Source of the DNA: Histoplasma ohiense
Taxonomy: Eukaryota > Ascomycota > Eurotiomycetes > Onygenales > Ajellomycetaceae
Assembly (NCBI GenBank): GCA_017607445.1
Contig: JAEVHH010000005.1
Span: forward strand, 124,001 to 188,000
DNA length: 64,000 bases
Reading direction: 5' to 3'
A program made the position numbers and the translations under genes. Positions within the stretch are counted from its first letter, which is position 1. Every line of letters starts with the position of its first letter. This document shows positions 35,675-46,925 of the stretch, one piece after another. The notes under the pieces are model-generated. The model made no database searches and was not told where the DNA came from. It saw only the letters and a list, made by a program, of their open reading frames with translations.

Positions 35675-36686
35675 ATGGCTGCGGTACTGCACGGCTTGAG
35701 AATCGACATTGCGAAACTCTCGCTGTCAAAAGCGAAAGGTCAGAAGCAGTTTTGGACCTTCCAACAAAACTTAATCCCCCCCGTTCTTGAAATCGGGCCT
35801 TCTCGCTGACATTTACCAGGCCTCTCTTCCACTGTGCGGGGAGGTAGAAGGTGGGGACAGCCACCGGGTGGAATGTATGGATCAGTTATTAGACGCCAAA
35901 ATTCGACGTCCTCTTCATCGATTACCCCTCGAGAGAACACTGCGAATGTGCCAGACGTAGCTAGGATAGAGCGAAATGCGTCACTGTTGCCCAGCCAGGA
36001 TGAAAAGACGGGCGCGATGGGTCATTTTCTGTACAGAACTTTCTACTATTTATTTGAGCCTTGGCTTTTTCCACACCCACCTGTTGTTCTAAGCGACAAT
36101 ACTATATACAACCGCATCTTGCACCGTATCGTTACTCTTTGTATTTACGTTTTAGTCGCTTTGTTTCTTGCCTTGGCTTCTCTCTCATGCTAACCCATCC
36201 TTCGTCCCCATTCTTCCGCGTCCCTAATACAGCGGGAGCATCGACGCAGTCACCAACTGGGCGCGCCAAGGGTCTCTCTGGCCGGTTTCTCTGGGGCTTG
36301 CATGCTGTGGAGTTGAGATGATGGCAGTCTCCATGCCGCGTTATGACCAGGATCGGCTCGGCACCATTTTCCGCGCTTCACCCCGCCAATCAGACCTGCT
36401 GATCGTGGCGGGCACTGTGACGAACAAGATGGCCCCCGCGCTGCGGCTGGTATATGACCAGATGCCGGACCCGAAGTGGGTGATTAGCATGGGCAGCTGC
36501 GCGAATGGCGGCGGGTATTACCACTACAGCTACAGTGTGGTGCGAGGCGTGGATAGGCTTCTTCCAGTAGATCTGTTCCTCCCAGGTTGTCCTCCCACTG
36601 CTGAAGCTCTTCTGTATGCGATGGCTGTGCTTCGCAAGAAGTCTATTTCGAACACGAAGATAACGAGGATGTGGTATCGGAAGTAA
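35675..36686 (+). CDS. Divergent PSST/NDUFS7-type complex I subunit
   Basis: Exons 35675–35738, 35820–36030 and 36233–36686 encode 242 residues (729 bases, in frame). The middle part reads [20 protein letters not shown], parallel to the LPSQ–LTTLDSITNWAR region of Neurospora-type PSST. Then come [58 protein letters not shown] and [15 protein letters not shown]. All four Cys expected to bind cluster N2 are present (the CC pair, GSC and PGC). Yet several near-invariant positions differ: GVEMMAVS for the usual [20 protein letters not shown] for GCDRIVPVDIYVPG. The N-terminus ([19 protein letters not shown]) is basic and could target mitochondria. This looks like a diverged PSST; whether the genome also has a canonical copy cannot be seen here. 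Confidence 0.85.
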
Positions 36687-37096
36687 ATATTTTCGATTTT
36701 CGATTTCGGGAGAATGTCTTGTTTCACTATTTGTAGATAGCAGCAGGTGGGATAGAGGCTTGGGGGCTATATCATTCACATCTCAACTCATTAAAAGTTT
36801 ATTGTTTCCGCTTTTCAAACCAATGGCGAGAAGTTAAGTCCGAGATCAGCATCCTCGTTTGAGAGCACGTATGAGCAAGAATGAGTAAGTATATTGAGGA
36901 TATTAACCGCCTGTACCTGTCTAGGACCCTGGACATCAAAATGACAACCTCAGGAGAAAAAGAATCTGTAAGATAATTGAAAAATGGTGGAAATGTGAAA
37001 GAAAACCACAAGTGAAGAGAAAAGCCATCGTCCAGATCGTATGTTATGGCGTCGTATTTCATCTGCGGCATATCACATCAACTCATAATAGATATT
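36687..37096. other. Convergent intergenic region
   Basis: 410 bases between two stop codons, AT-rich; nothing else seen. Confidence 0.5.
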
Positions 37097-38103
37097 TCAG
37101 CATAACCCCTTTCCCTTCCAAACGACCCAGCAAAGCGTAACAGCCCCCTTGATCGCCGTAGCCAACCACAACGAGCTCGCCACGCCTGCCTCTTTTGACA
37201 GAAAGCCCGAAACCATCGCACCGACAAACAAGGCGCCAAACGATCCAATTCGCCGATTCCTGACCGTGTTAGGGTTGGCAAGCAGCCGTGGGTCAATAAG
37301 CAAATCACATAGGACCGTCGTCAGCACAAGTGTAGGGATTTCATCTATTTTCAGAAGGCGGGAGGTGATGATTTGCCCACCGGCCTGGAATGCTAATAGG
37401 GAGATGGGGATGACTTCCATCCAGGAAATGCCACTGGAGCCGTGCGCCGGTTTGTTTTTGACCATGTCCGTTTCCACGAGGATTGAAGCGATGAGGACAG
37501 CAAGGGTCTGAATTGTAAATGAGGTGATAAGGGTGGAACGGCGGAGGGGGTTGAGCAAGCGGGAACCATTTATGAAGAAGATAATTCCGAGAAGGAAAGC
37601 GGCTATGGCTATTAGGCATTTGGGCCATCGAAGGCTGGAATCCCCCGAAATACCCAGAGCGAGGAAGACGATGTTCCCTGGTTTTGAATTTTGAGCGGGA
37701 GGGGGGTTTTTATCAAAGTATGGGTTATAGATAGCTATCACATACCTGTCTGCATATTGGCAAAACTCCCCCACGCTCTGAATGCTAGGCTGTCAATCAC
37801 TCCGCTGGAGAATGAACAAGCTAGCAAGAGCATATCACTCCAAGCGGGATCGACTTCCTCCTTGAGGTGGTGAGAGAGCCTCCTGTGCCAAGGAAGTTTG
37901 GAAACGCAGCTCTCAACATCAACAAATGTGAAAGAAGAACTGCGTGAGAGATGGGGCAGGTCATTGTCGCCTTTTTTCGATCTGGATAGTTCACGATCTT
38001 CCTGTGCGTTGGGAGAGGCGGCAGAAAATTGTACACTCAACTCTTTTGAGCTCATAGTGTGGGATACTGGGCATCTGATTTGGTTACCGTAGTTGGGCTT
38101 CAT
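37097..38103 (-). CDS. DUF1275 (YoaK-type) membrane protein
   Basis: Exons 38103–37746 and 37677–37097 encode 312 residues (939 bases, in frame). The intron joins to give NMQTGNIVFLALG, a conserved DUF1275 block near the first membrane helix, with FSSGVIDSLAFRAWGSFAN just before it. Further helices include CLIAIAAFLLGIIFF, TIQTLAVLIASILV and a late PTLVLTTVLCDLL. Several transmembrane segments are expected, preceded by a ~90-residue Ser-rich cytosolic N-terminus. The family is widespread in bacteria and fungi; its transported substrate is not established. Confidence 0.88.
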
Positions 38104-39943
38104 TCTGGAACTGGGGCAATGGCAATTTTATGTTAAGAACACAGGTTCCCACAAACCCTTCGAAGTCTTTCCTTGGGGGACAATAGCGTTATGACCCCTA
38201 TTGCAATGAGTATGCATTAACTCATTCCTAGATTTCCATGCATATGCGGAAGATCCATTTTTGCCAACCCGAACATATCAGGGGATAAGCAAGGCAGAAA
38301 TCTCATATGTGTACCTCTCCTCTTGGATGAAGAAAAAAATTTTTGTTTTTGATTTGCCAAAAGGCACAAATCAATTACGATCAAGCCCATGCCCCATGGT
38401 AAGGAAATGAGATTGGCCCGCCACAGAGAGGCTAGACCGGCGTGTTTTTCAATTGCTGAAAAGATCTGCACTGGAGGAATCGCATGCCAAGTGCTGGGCG
38501 ATAACAGGACAATGTCATATATCAACAAAATCGAATAGAATCGAACAAAACCTGCAATGGGGACCTCGCGGATGATAACACACAAAAGTAAAAATCGTGA
38601 TCTAAATCAGATTCAATAGGCATATAGAAGAACGAACAGGCAGGGAAACGACGCGGTCGACATACCATCCTGTTCCCAACGGAGGTGCTTTGATTGTTAG
38701 CACAAAAGCTTCCGGCGGGCTTGGCGGGCTTGGCTCCGCTGCCAAGAAAAGCCCACGAGCGCGCCCCGAGTCCACAGCCCGGAATGTAAGGAGCCTATCG
38801 GAAAACGACAAGACTCAGCCTTTAGGTAGAGATAAGAACATACTGGTTTTCTTGCAAGGGGTAAAAATGGCATTGGGCCGCATATCTGTGGTCCATCAAC
38901 GCACGGATCTCGTTTCACCGCTGCGATTCTCAGGTGTCACCAAATATGGGCTATGGGAGGGGGGCAACGAGTGAGCTCAGTGGTTCAAGTAAGGTTCCCG
39001 CAGCCGAGCGGAAGGCTGGATAGAGGTAATATTTGGCATATTCCTCAGCGGCCAATAGGGGCAGGGCAAACATACCGACTGTGAATCTAGGTTCAGCCAC
39101 TACCTGGAAAACAAACTGTGAGAACATCGATCTCAGAGCAGCTAGGCTTATACCACGTCATCCGGTCGAGCTACCGGATGACAATCCTCTTTGGCTCAGT
39201 TACTCATTGGCCAGGAGATGCTTCAGGAAGCTCAAGTGGTACAACGAACTCATGCCATCTTTGAAACGAGGCTGTGTTTGATCTGATCAAAGAGCCGCAG
39301 GACGGTCCCAGATGTCAGGCGGGGATAAAAGGCATAAATGTACCCATTGCAAGGGGATATGACCACCCGGTTCCGTCCGGCTTGCGGCATGATGCATTCC
39401 AACACTCGATATCTTCCGACACTGGCTGCTGTTAGGGGCAATGCAGAACCGCTCAATGAACCACATGTTGGATAAAACCGATCGGATAGTTCAAACTTGC
39501 AGCGAAGGGGCCCATCCCTGATCTGCATCACTGCCATGTGCGACCCCCCAAGCACATGGCATCCACATGATGGCCGTTCAACACTTTTGTAAAAACCAAA
39601 GGTGGCTTTAAAGAACATCCTAACGAAGACAAAGATGCAGTCCCAGACAATTTTATGGATATCACCAGTTTGACCAGGGAGTATCAACCCAACGCTTCAT
39701 GGTAAGACATCAGCACAATAGAGCGAAAACAAAATGGATAATTCGATATCACTGGATAATAACAGATACATCCGTACACGAGCAGCCCTGAACAGAGAGC
39801 GTGACCTCAGGCCGCAAATGCAGGCGGAGCAAAGCCTCTGTAGCCCGAGCGAATCCCGGAGGCAAGTCGAATCATAAAAATCAGTCAAAGAAAGAAAAAT
39901 CAGACCATGGGTGAAAAACAATTCCGGATAAGACACTGCGGGT
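38104..39943. other. Unresolved region between two reverse-strand genes
   Basis: No recognisable family. Several reverse-strand frames without ATG starts read partly like protein, for example the hydrophobic 38585–38217 (VPIAGFVRFYSILLIYDIV), the Pro-rich 38811–38602, and the 145-codon open frame 39687–39250. They could be exons of one unrecognised gene, remnants, or chance; I could not link them in phase with good splice sites. Confidence 0.35.
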
Positions 39944-40832
39944 CTAATCACTATCGCTGCTGCTGCTACTCGAAGAGCTCGAGCTCCCACCCTTTTTATG
40001 CTTGTACTTCTTATCCTTCTTCTTCCCATGTTTATCCTTCTTCTTGTGCCTATCGGTGGGGTAAAAAAAGGAGCGAATTAAATTTTCATCCATCAAACAA
40101 ACCCCCAGCGGGATACATTTGTAAAATCAAAGTTGATGAACGAGATGGTAAAAACTTACTTCTTAACTGCATGAGACGCAGCATTTGCGCCAACCGCACC
40201 GACAACAGCTCCGCCTAACGTCCCCAGCATGCCACCCTGGAGCTTATGGCCGACAAATCCGCCAGCGGCACCGCCCAACAGGGTTGAACCCAGGCCCCTC
40301 TCGCCGTCAGCGGGTCCTCCAGGACCACCAGGTGCGCTGTATGCCGGTGGAGGCTGATTTCCATAGTAGCCAGTACTCTCTCCACTGTGCTGCTGCGGAG
40401 GGTACGCACCGTAACCTTGGTCGCCGCGGGTATCAACTCCCTGCCCATGAGGGCCTGCGGGCCCCGGAGCTGGAGAGCCATACTGGGGTGTCTACGGTTA
40501 AGAGTTATTGGAATTAGAATAGTGTTTTGTGTGGATGTGGCTGAACTGGCAGTTTTTCTTGTCTCTGCCGTTAAAATGGTTGATAGAAAGGTATTGGAAC
40601 AGGTTCTTACATTTTGTTGCGCGGGTGGATAATAGCCTTGCTGTGGTGGGGGTTGCTGTCCATACTGGCCCTGCGCGTACTGGTCCGCAGGAGGATAGCC
40701 AGCGGGAGGATAGCCCTGAGGAGGGTAGCTTGCATGCGGTGGTTGTTGTCCATAGTATCCTGGTTGTCCTCCCTGAGGAGGGGCATTGTACTGGCCAGGA
40801 GGGGGACCTCCACCGGGATAATAGTTCGCCAT
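39944..40832 (-). CDS. Pro/Gly/Gln-rich protein with glycine-zipper segment
   Basis: Exons 40832–40611, 40491–40160 and 40049–39944 encode 219 residues (660 bases, in frame). Residues 1–75 are Pro/Gly/Tyr/Gln-rich with repeats such as QGYPPAGYPPAD. A glycine-rich hydrophobic stretch follows: LLGGAAGGFVGHKLQGG then LGTLGGAVVGAVGANA, a glycine-zipper pattern that can pack in or against membranes. The third exon is a Lys-rich tail (HKKKDKHGKKKDKK) ending in a Ser run and SDSD. Introns have GTAAGA/GTAAGT donors. Proteins of this layout occur widely in ascomycetes, with functions mostly unassigned; annexin-like or RNA-binding roles are sometimes proposed for similar low-complexity N-termini, but nothing here shows it. 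Confidence 0.8.
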
Positions 40833-41915
40833 GGGTACGTATATTTGCAGAAGAACGGGATGAACTGGGTATCAACGAGTGGTTTCAGCCAAACCAAAGA
40901 TGTCAGGTCTGAGATGGTATCAGGTTGAATGTTGTGGAAGCGATAATTCTCGCTGCCTCCTGAAGGTTGGAGGGCTGCGACTCTCTTGCTCAGGAACCGC
41001 GTGGGGCGGGGTCAGCCAACCGGGCACTCCGATACGGAGCTAACAAGGAGGACGAAAACGGGCGAAGATACTAGTCCACAGCGATCAGGTCGCAGTGGCT
41101 GACAGGCAGGTGACCCGCCTGTGAGCGTGAACGGGTAACGAGAGGATGCAATGGCGCGAGTTGGTGATTGACGATAGGATAGGTTCTCTGACTGAGTGTC
41201 AATTTCCGCTCGATTCGGCAGGCTTTTGAATGTCCCTCCATAGTTACCTCGAATATAAACATATAAAGGGAACAGGTTGATATTTCGTTTTCCATTCACC
41301 CATACATGGGAAATTTGAGACTAATATACCAGAGCCTATGAAGGTGTGGAACAAAAGCCCAACATTTCCAATGCGTATACCATCATCAGAGAATTCATTT
41401 TCTCTATAGATCATAAAATAGGGAGAGGCAGTTAATTTTTTTCTTTCGCAAAAATACATAAAAATCAAGAATGTGATGTCCACAAATAAATAATATTAAA
41501 TATAGACACTCCACTGTGTTGCTTCATTTTATTGCCCGTGCTTGCCCGTGCTCATGACCTGAACAACTAAACTCGGTTCATTTAGCGGGGTTGTCGCTAT
41601 CTCAAAGTAGGGATGGGATGTCTATCCCCAGATTCGATGTGGAAAAATTCAGCATAATCTAACTATGCCGAAATCCCCTCCCTCCCAAGATGATTAATTT
41701 TAACAAAAGAAGCTTGCTGAAGTAAAAGCCGTACAGGATACAACGGACACAATCCCATGATACCATGAAGGTGAAATAGAACGAACAAGATAACCGTGCA
41801 AAATGCATGAAGAAAAGGAGAGAAGGAAAAATTATATTAAAAAAAATAAACAGAAAAACAGGTAGGACTCCAGCATGCCGGCTAAATAAACAGGTTTCCA
41901 GGTCGTAATATTTCG
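40833..41915. other. Intergenic region
   Basis: Promoter of the glycine-zipper gene and 3' flank of the MBF gene. Contains TACGGAGC near 41033, one base off the recurrent 9-mer. No gene supported. Confidence 0.5.
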
Positions 41916-44738
41916 TTACCAGTCCTGCCCGCGATCCTTCATAAGGATTTCGATCGCAACGTCCTCTGGTAGGGGATGCTCATTTAAATCTTTGATGCAC
42001 TCCGTCAGGCCATCTGCCGCGTCGTCCACCTGTTTCTCAGTCCACCCTGTGCAAGCCATGACCATCCGCCGATAATTCTCGCCTAAGACGACGTTTTTCG
42101 ACTTCAGACTCTCCACTTCTTTGCATATTTCAGCGTTGTGCTCGCGGTAACATCCAAGCTGGGATGTTAGGATTTCAATACTGGGGAGTGACTGGAGGAA
42201 TGCAACTTGCTGGTCCGAAAACCCGCCTGTCGTTGAGATGTCAAAGTCATCCGGGAAAAGAGTATTAAATTGAGACATGTCGAACCCAAGAGCATCGTCA
42301 ACATTTCCAATACTTAAAATTTTCGCGTTAAACTGATCACCCTGGATCGACTTAAGGAGCGCAGTCAGTTCTTCTGATGAGCGCTCGAGGTTCTTTATTT
42401 GCCTATCAAGTTCGATGCGATCTCGGGCCCTCTGCTTCATATCATCTAATTGCTTTTGTTCAATCTGCCTAGCTTTCGCACTTTCCCGGATTTTATTGTG
42501 CCAGTGTTCGAATTCTTCTTGCTTCTTTCCTAAACCCGACGAAAGTTCATTATCGATGCTACTGAATGATTGTTCAACGAGGGATGAGACTTGGGAAATA
42601 GTTACTGCTCATCGGTTAGTTAAATATATATATATATATATATATATCAAGGTAGCATAAACACAATTAGGAAAGGTAGCACGAACAGTCAAGTAACTCT
42701 CGTCGAGTTTTAGAAAGCCGATTAGCAAACGATTCCGAATCCCCATTCTGCCCCGACAGGCCGCCATTGACCATGTCGACCCCGACTCCATAGTCTGCCG
42801 GGCGGAGTCCTGTGTTATTCGCTATATGGGGATTTGCACCGACTTCGAGCAATTGGGGGACAAGAACAGTCCGCGCACGACCAGCCAAATTCAAGGCGGT
42901 ATCTCCCTGGTCATCTTGAATGTTTACCATCTCAGACATAAACTTGCCAAGACCTATTACCCCAGCCGTTGGTTGATCGCTAGAGCCATTGGCAGATGCG
43001 TTGATGGACCCTGCAGGTCCGCCATAGCGCACAATAAACTCAAGCAGGGATTCTAGATAATGTTTTGCGGCAACATGCCCTCCACCGCCGGTCGCAGCCA
43101 TCATGGCGATATGGTGAAGAACGGTACGCCCATGGTAGTCAACTATCTCAATGGTAGGACTTAATACGTGCAGTAACTTGGAAAAACTGCGATAATCGAG
43201 GTTGTTCCTAGTTCCAACCGCCTTTTGCAGAGCCGTCTCTCCAGCACCATTCAAACGGTAAATGCTAACACCTTTGGCTTTGAGGGCATGGACTAAAGGC
43301 ATCCGAGCAAGCATGGCAGCCCAATGTAAGGCACTGTTGTAGTATTTGTCCAAGGGAATCTCCAAATCCTCGGCAGATAGATTAAGAAAAGCAGGATGGT
43401 TAGAAAAATCCTTGGCACGTTTATCCAAGAATAAAGTCATGACAAGTTTCATTTTTTGGTACCTGTCTGGGGTGGTGGCAGCAGGAAGATGATGAAGACC
43501 CCGTGCTGGCCCACCTGGCAACCCGGCCCCAGGATGCACTTGATAGAACGAGTCGTTTGGCTCAGTCGGCGACGGTTCAATCATAGAACTGTTAGGGCCA
43601 ATGACATTTGGCGACTGGAACGATCTTTCATGAGCAGATAGCGAGCGCATTCGTTTCCTAGGAGGTTCTAACGGTTCATCGACATGGTCAAGAAGGCCTG
43701 CCTGCTGACTATTTTGCATGTTGCTACCGAAGCCGCTGTCCGACGCAATGCTATGCAAGCTCTGCTGGCTTCCGGACTGAACCTGCGACTCTTGGCTGCC
43801 CACCTGGGAAGGTACCTTCATGCTTGAACGTCGGCCATCTGGTCCTTTGCCCAAGGGCGAATCGAACCGAGCCTTGTTTATCGCATTTACAGCACTAACG
43901 GCTGTGCGCGAAATGTTTTGGAAGTAAGTGCCCTGCTGGGTTTGACTCATTCCTTGCCCGTCCATTGTCCGGTAGAGCCGCTTTCTTTGCGCGGCCATCG
44001 CCTGCTCCTTGGTCGGAGTTTCCACAGCTCCGCGACCCGCGGGCCCAGTACCGTCCTGGCCCATGTCATACTCAAGAAGAGGGCGCAGGAGTTCAAGAAC
44101 ATGATAATGGCGGCACAGTTCAACACCTCTCTCATAATTGACCCAGGTTCCTTGGTATTTCCCATAGCCCCCTTGTACTTTCTCGTGCTCACCGGCGGCA
44201 ACTTCTTTTTCCAGAGTCTTGGTTCTTCTTGCCTTCATCACACCCGCAACTTTCAGAATTTGTGTCGCATTCAGCCATGAATCTGAACGCCGTCGCATAA
44301 CGGCTACTCCGTTTACTTCCATCTCATACACCGATACATTGGAGTAAACAGCCTACATGCCACACGAATGAGTTTAGTTTTGCAATATCCGCATTACATA
44401 AGAAGGCAATATATAGAAAATGTTTCACATTAGAAACTGAGGGAATGGAGAGAGATATTCCGTACCGTATATATCTGGGGCTTGTATTCTTCATACGGGA
44501 TCACCTGGCCATATCCATTGGTATCATCATAAGCACCAAAGCTTGTCCTTTGCAAAGAATTGCGCGACACCCCATTGCTAGGAAAGCTCATCGACATATT
44601 CGACTGCTGCGAGAGTCTGGGGGGAGGAGTCGCAGCTGGGGTCGACGCCACAGATTGGGAGGCGGTGTTGAAAGAGGCCACCTGGTTTTGCGACGACGCG
44701 CCATTGGAAGGGCCTAAGCTATCCCGCGAGAATGACAT
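41916..44738 (-). CDS. MBP1: MBF transcription factor subunit (APSES + ankyrin, Mbp1/Swi4/Res type)
   Basis: Exons 44738–44466, 44352–42687 and 42604–41916 encode 875 residues (2628 bases, in frame). The APSES DNA-binding domain is split by intron 1: IYT joins AVYSNVSVYEMEVNGVAVMR, then WLNATQILKVAG, KVQGGYGKYQGTWV and the helix ending LLRPLLEYDM. Such domains bind the MluI cell-cycle box (ACGCGT) in G1/S genes. Ankyrin repeats follow (SALHWAAMLARMPLV, GRTVLHHIAMMA, QGDTALNLAGRAR). The last exon is a long coiled coil (EEFEHWHNKIRESAKARQIE) and a C-terminal domain for partner binding. Intron 2 has an unusual GTTCGT donor and a (TA)n microsatellite at about 42623–42648. The call as Mbp1 rather than another paralogue is by overall layout. 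Confidence 0.92.
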
Positions 44739-45398
44739 GAGGATACCTTATTCGGAGAACTTGGTAAATATCCAGTTGTCAAATTGAATCGGTCGATCTG
44801 AACTAGTAACTCTCGAGGGGGTTTCGGGTTCAAATTCGGGAAGGTCAACACCGTGGGTAAAGGGGAAACTCGTTTTTAAAACAATGTCAACAGCCAACAA
44901 TCACAACGTGCATATGTCATTGTGAGATATTCCATAGAATAATAACCAGGTCGGGGTTGACAATTGACATACAGACAGACTGAAAAGAGAGCGCGAAAGT
45001 CAAAAGACTTGAGACTGAAGCGCGCGTGGTCACGTTACATTCCACACAAAGCCCTTCTCCCGGAGAGAAAGATTGAAGAATATCTCAAGAATATCTCAAG
45101 GAAAAAGACAGAGCGGGGAAAGTTCAACAACACCCAATTATAATAATGCCGCACTGATCACCACACCGCCGTCATCGCTGCTAGTTCATTATTGTATAAT
45201 ATCCGGTCTGTATTCCACCCAAGCAGGTTTGTTGAGACGCGGGGTTGGGACTTGGATGTTCGCGTTGAGCCGCGTCGGATGACTCCGCGGTTTATCTTAG
45301 TCAGCAGTCCAGGCTCAGTCTGAGATTTCCTGTTTGTTTGGAACTCTTTCATCTCTCGGCCTGAGCTTGTCATTCCCGTTCCCTTGCGACTGATTATC
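44739..45398. promoter_or_regulatory. Divergent promoter, MBF factor / LYR-type protein
   Basis: 660 bases between divergent starts. A 13-base repeat AGAATATCTCAAG/G occurs twice near 45075–45100. GCGCGC and ACGTTAC near 45020–45040 are GC-rich but not a clean MluI cell-cycle box. Confidence 0.5.
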
Positions 45399-46400
45399 AT
45401 GTCCCTACCGCCTCCCCAGACACCGCATTGGCGGCATGTCTACAGGGCCCTCTTGAGAGAATCTGTCTATCTTCCTGACCCCATTGCTCGCCAGTATATG
45501 TCCAGCTATGTCCGTGAGAGTTATCGAGCGTACTGGCCACGAGTGATACCAAACTCTTATACAGGCCCTAATGGACAATTTTACCTAGAACGCCGGGCGA
45601 GAAAGCTCTTGTCGATTCTCTCTCGTGCAAATGAAGGATATATGAAACCCCTCGAACGCGTTCTTATGCTGTCGTACGGTCGAATCGGACGGCGTAGACA
45701 CGTCCTGGCGCGACCCTTCTTCGTTCCCAATTCGTCTGGGGACAAAACTCCTTTCCGGTTCATTCTGCCCCCAACATGTCCTCCTAGCTGGGAACCTATT
45801 CCTTCCCTATCTGCGTTGATGAAATCACAGATGGAGAACCGCCACCTGAGCGACATCGACGCAACCCCAGTAATCCGCGAGATCCCGCAGCCAAAAAAGA
45901 GTATCTGGAATGGACATGTATCCAAGAGGAAAGTGCAGAAAGCTACTGAAAAGTGGTATAATATGGTTATAAAGAGTGTTCTGCCACCTATTCCTGATCA
46001 GGAGTGGAACACCTTACATGGCCTAGTGGTCGGAAAGGAGCCATGGTCCCTGCCCAAGAGACGGAAGCGGCTAGACACGAATCACAAAGGGAGTGCTCTT
46101 GATGCGGAATTCTTAGTCTTCGGCCCGCAGAAGGACCGCACATTCGAGGCATATGTACGTGGGAGGCCACACAAAATTACCCGGAAGCTCATGACACCCA
46201 TGTGGGAAAGAGTTTTGCTGGCCACTCCACGGATGACGCAAATTCCAGAAACAAAAGATTGGATAGTTCGCTGGGGAGAGCCGGTTGTAAGCCCCATATT
46301 CCGAACGTTAGATCCTGAGCTGGGAATCAACTCGTGGTTATTTGATGGTGTTGATAGAGTAAACGGAGCCTTGCTAAAGCCTAAAGAGCCACAAACATGA
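45399..46400 (+). CDS. LYR-motif mitochondrial-type protein
   Basis: Single exon, 333 residues from ATG 45399 (MSLPPPQTPHWRHVYRALLR). The N-terminal helix contains a Leu/Tyr/Arg pattern (VYRALLRESVYLPDPIARQY) like the LYR family, whose small members assist assembly of respiratory complexes, Fe-S proteins or mitoribosomes. After it come basic helical segments (RRARKLLSILSRANEG, then YGRIGRRRHVLARPFFVP) and a C-terminal region with Trp/Arg blocks. This longer layout resembles fungal LYR proteins with an extra C-terminal domain (Cup1-like group), which is a tentative match. The frame is clean and unspliced. Confidence 0.65.
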   Translation: MSLPPPQTPHWRHVYRALLRESVYLPDPIARQYMSSYVRESYRAYWPRVIPNSYTGPNGQFYLERRARKLLSILSRANEGYMKPLERVLMLSYGRIGRRRHVLARPFFVPNSSGDKTPFRFILPPTCPPSWEPIPSLSALMKSQMENRHLSDIDATPVIREIPQPKKSIWNGHVSKRKVQKATEKWYNMVIKSVLPPIPDQEWNTLHGLVVGKEPWSLPKRRKRLDTNHKGSALDAEFLVFGPQKDRTFEAYVRGRPHKITRKLMTPMWERVLLATPRMTQIPETKDWIVRWGEPVVSPIFRTLDPELGINSWLFDGVDRVNGALLKPKEPQT

Positions 46401-46925
46401 GTTGCATTAGATTCAGCACCATGAAGAATAATCAGAATTATCACGACATATGTTCCGGTAGCCTACCGTCACTTAGTCTAGTCCCCAGACATTTGCGGCC
46501 TTCTCTGTTTGGCCACACTTGGATTATCTTAAGAGTATCTCAAACATACGAGGGCTGCCCAAATGTCGATACAGGTTATCAGTGAAGGTTAGCGTCAACT
46601 ATCATTCCTGAGAAGCTCATTACCCTCGGTGCTTATGGTTCAAATTCGAACATAAACGTAGACTAACCCCAGCATATCTCCTTGACCACGCCCAAGTTGA
46701 TTTTTCTCAAATGCTCATGGCGTTTATCTCAAAACATATATAACTACCGCACTTATTACTTACACGTAGCGGAACTAAAAAAGTATAACGGGCCCATTGG
46801 GTACGCGCGAAACAAAAATGAATCTGTACCTAAAACATCCTCATGATTCCAATATAATAAATGGTATATTTCGTTTGCCCTCACTTTGCCTGTCCTGCAA
46901 AACTACCCACTCTCAAAACCGCTAT
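46401..46925. other. Convergent intergenic region
   Basis: 525 bases between the LYR-type and METTL16-type stop codons; no gene supported. Confidence 0.5.

Noticed and set aside
38957..39020. GAGTGAGCTCAGTGGTTCAAG, looking like a tRNA D-arm
   Set aside because: No box B, no acceptor or T-stem; a similar phrase (GGCTCAGTGGTTC) at about 57850 also lacks tRNA structure.
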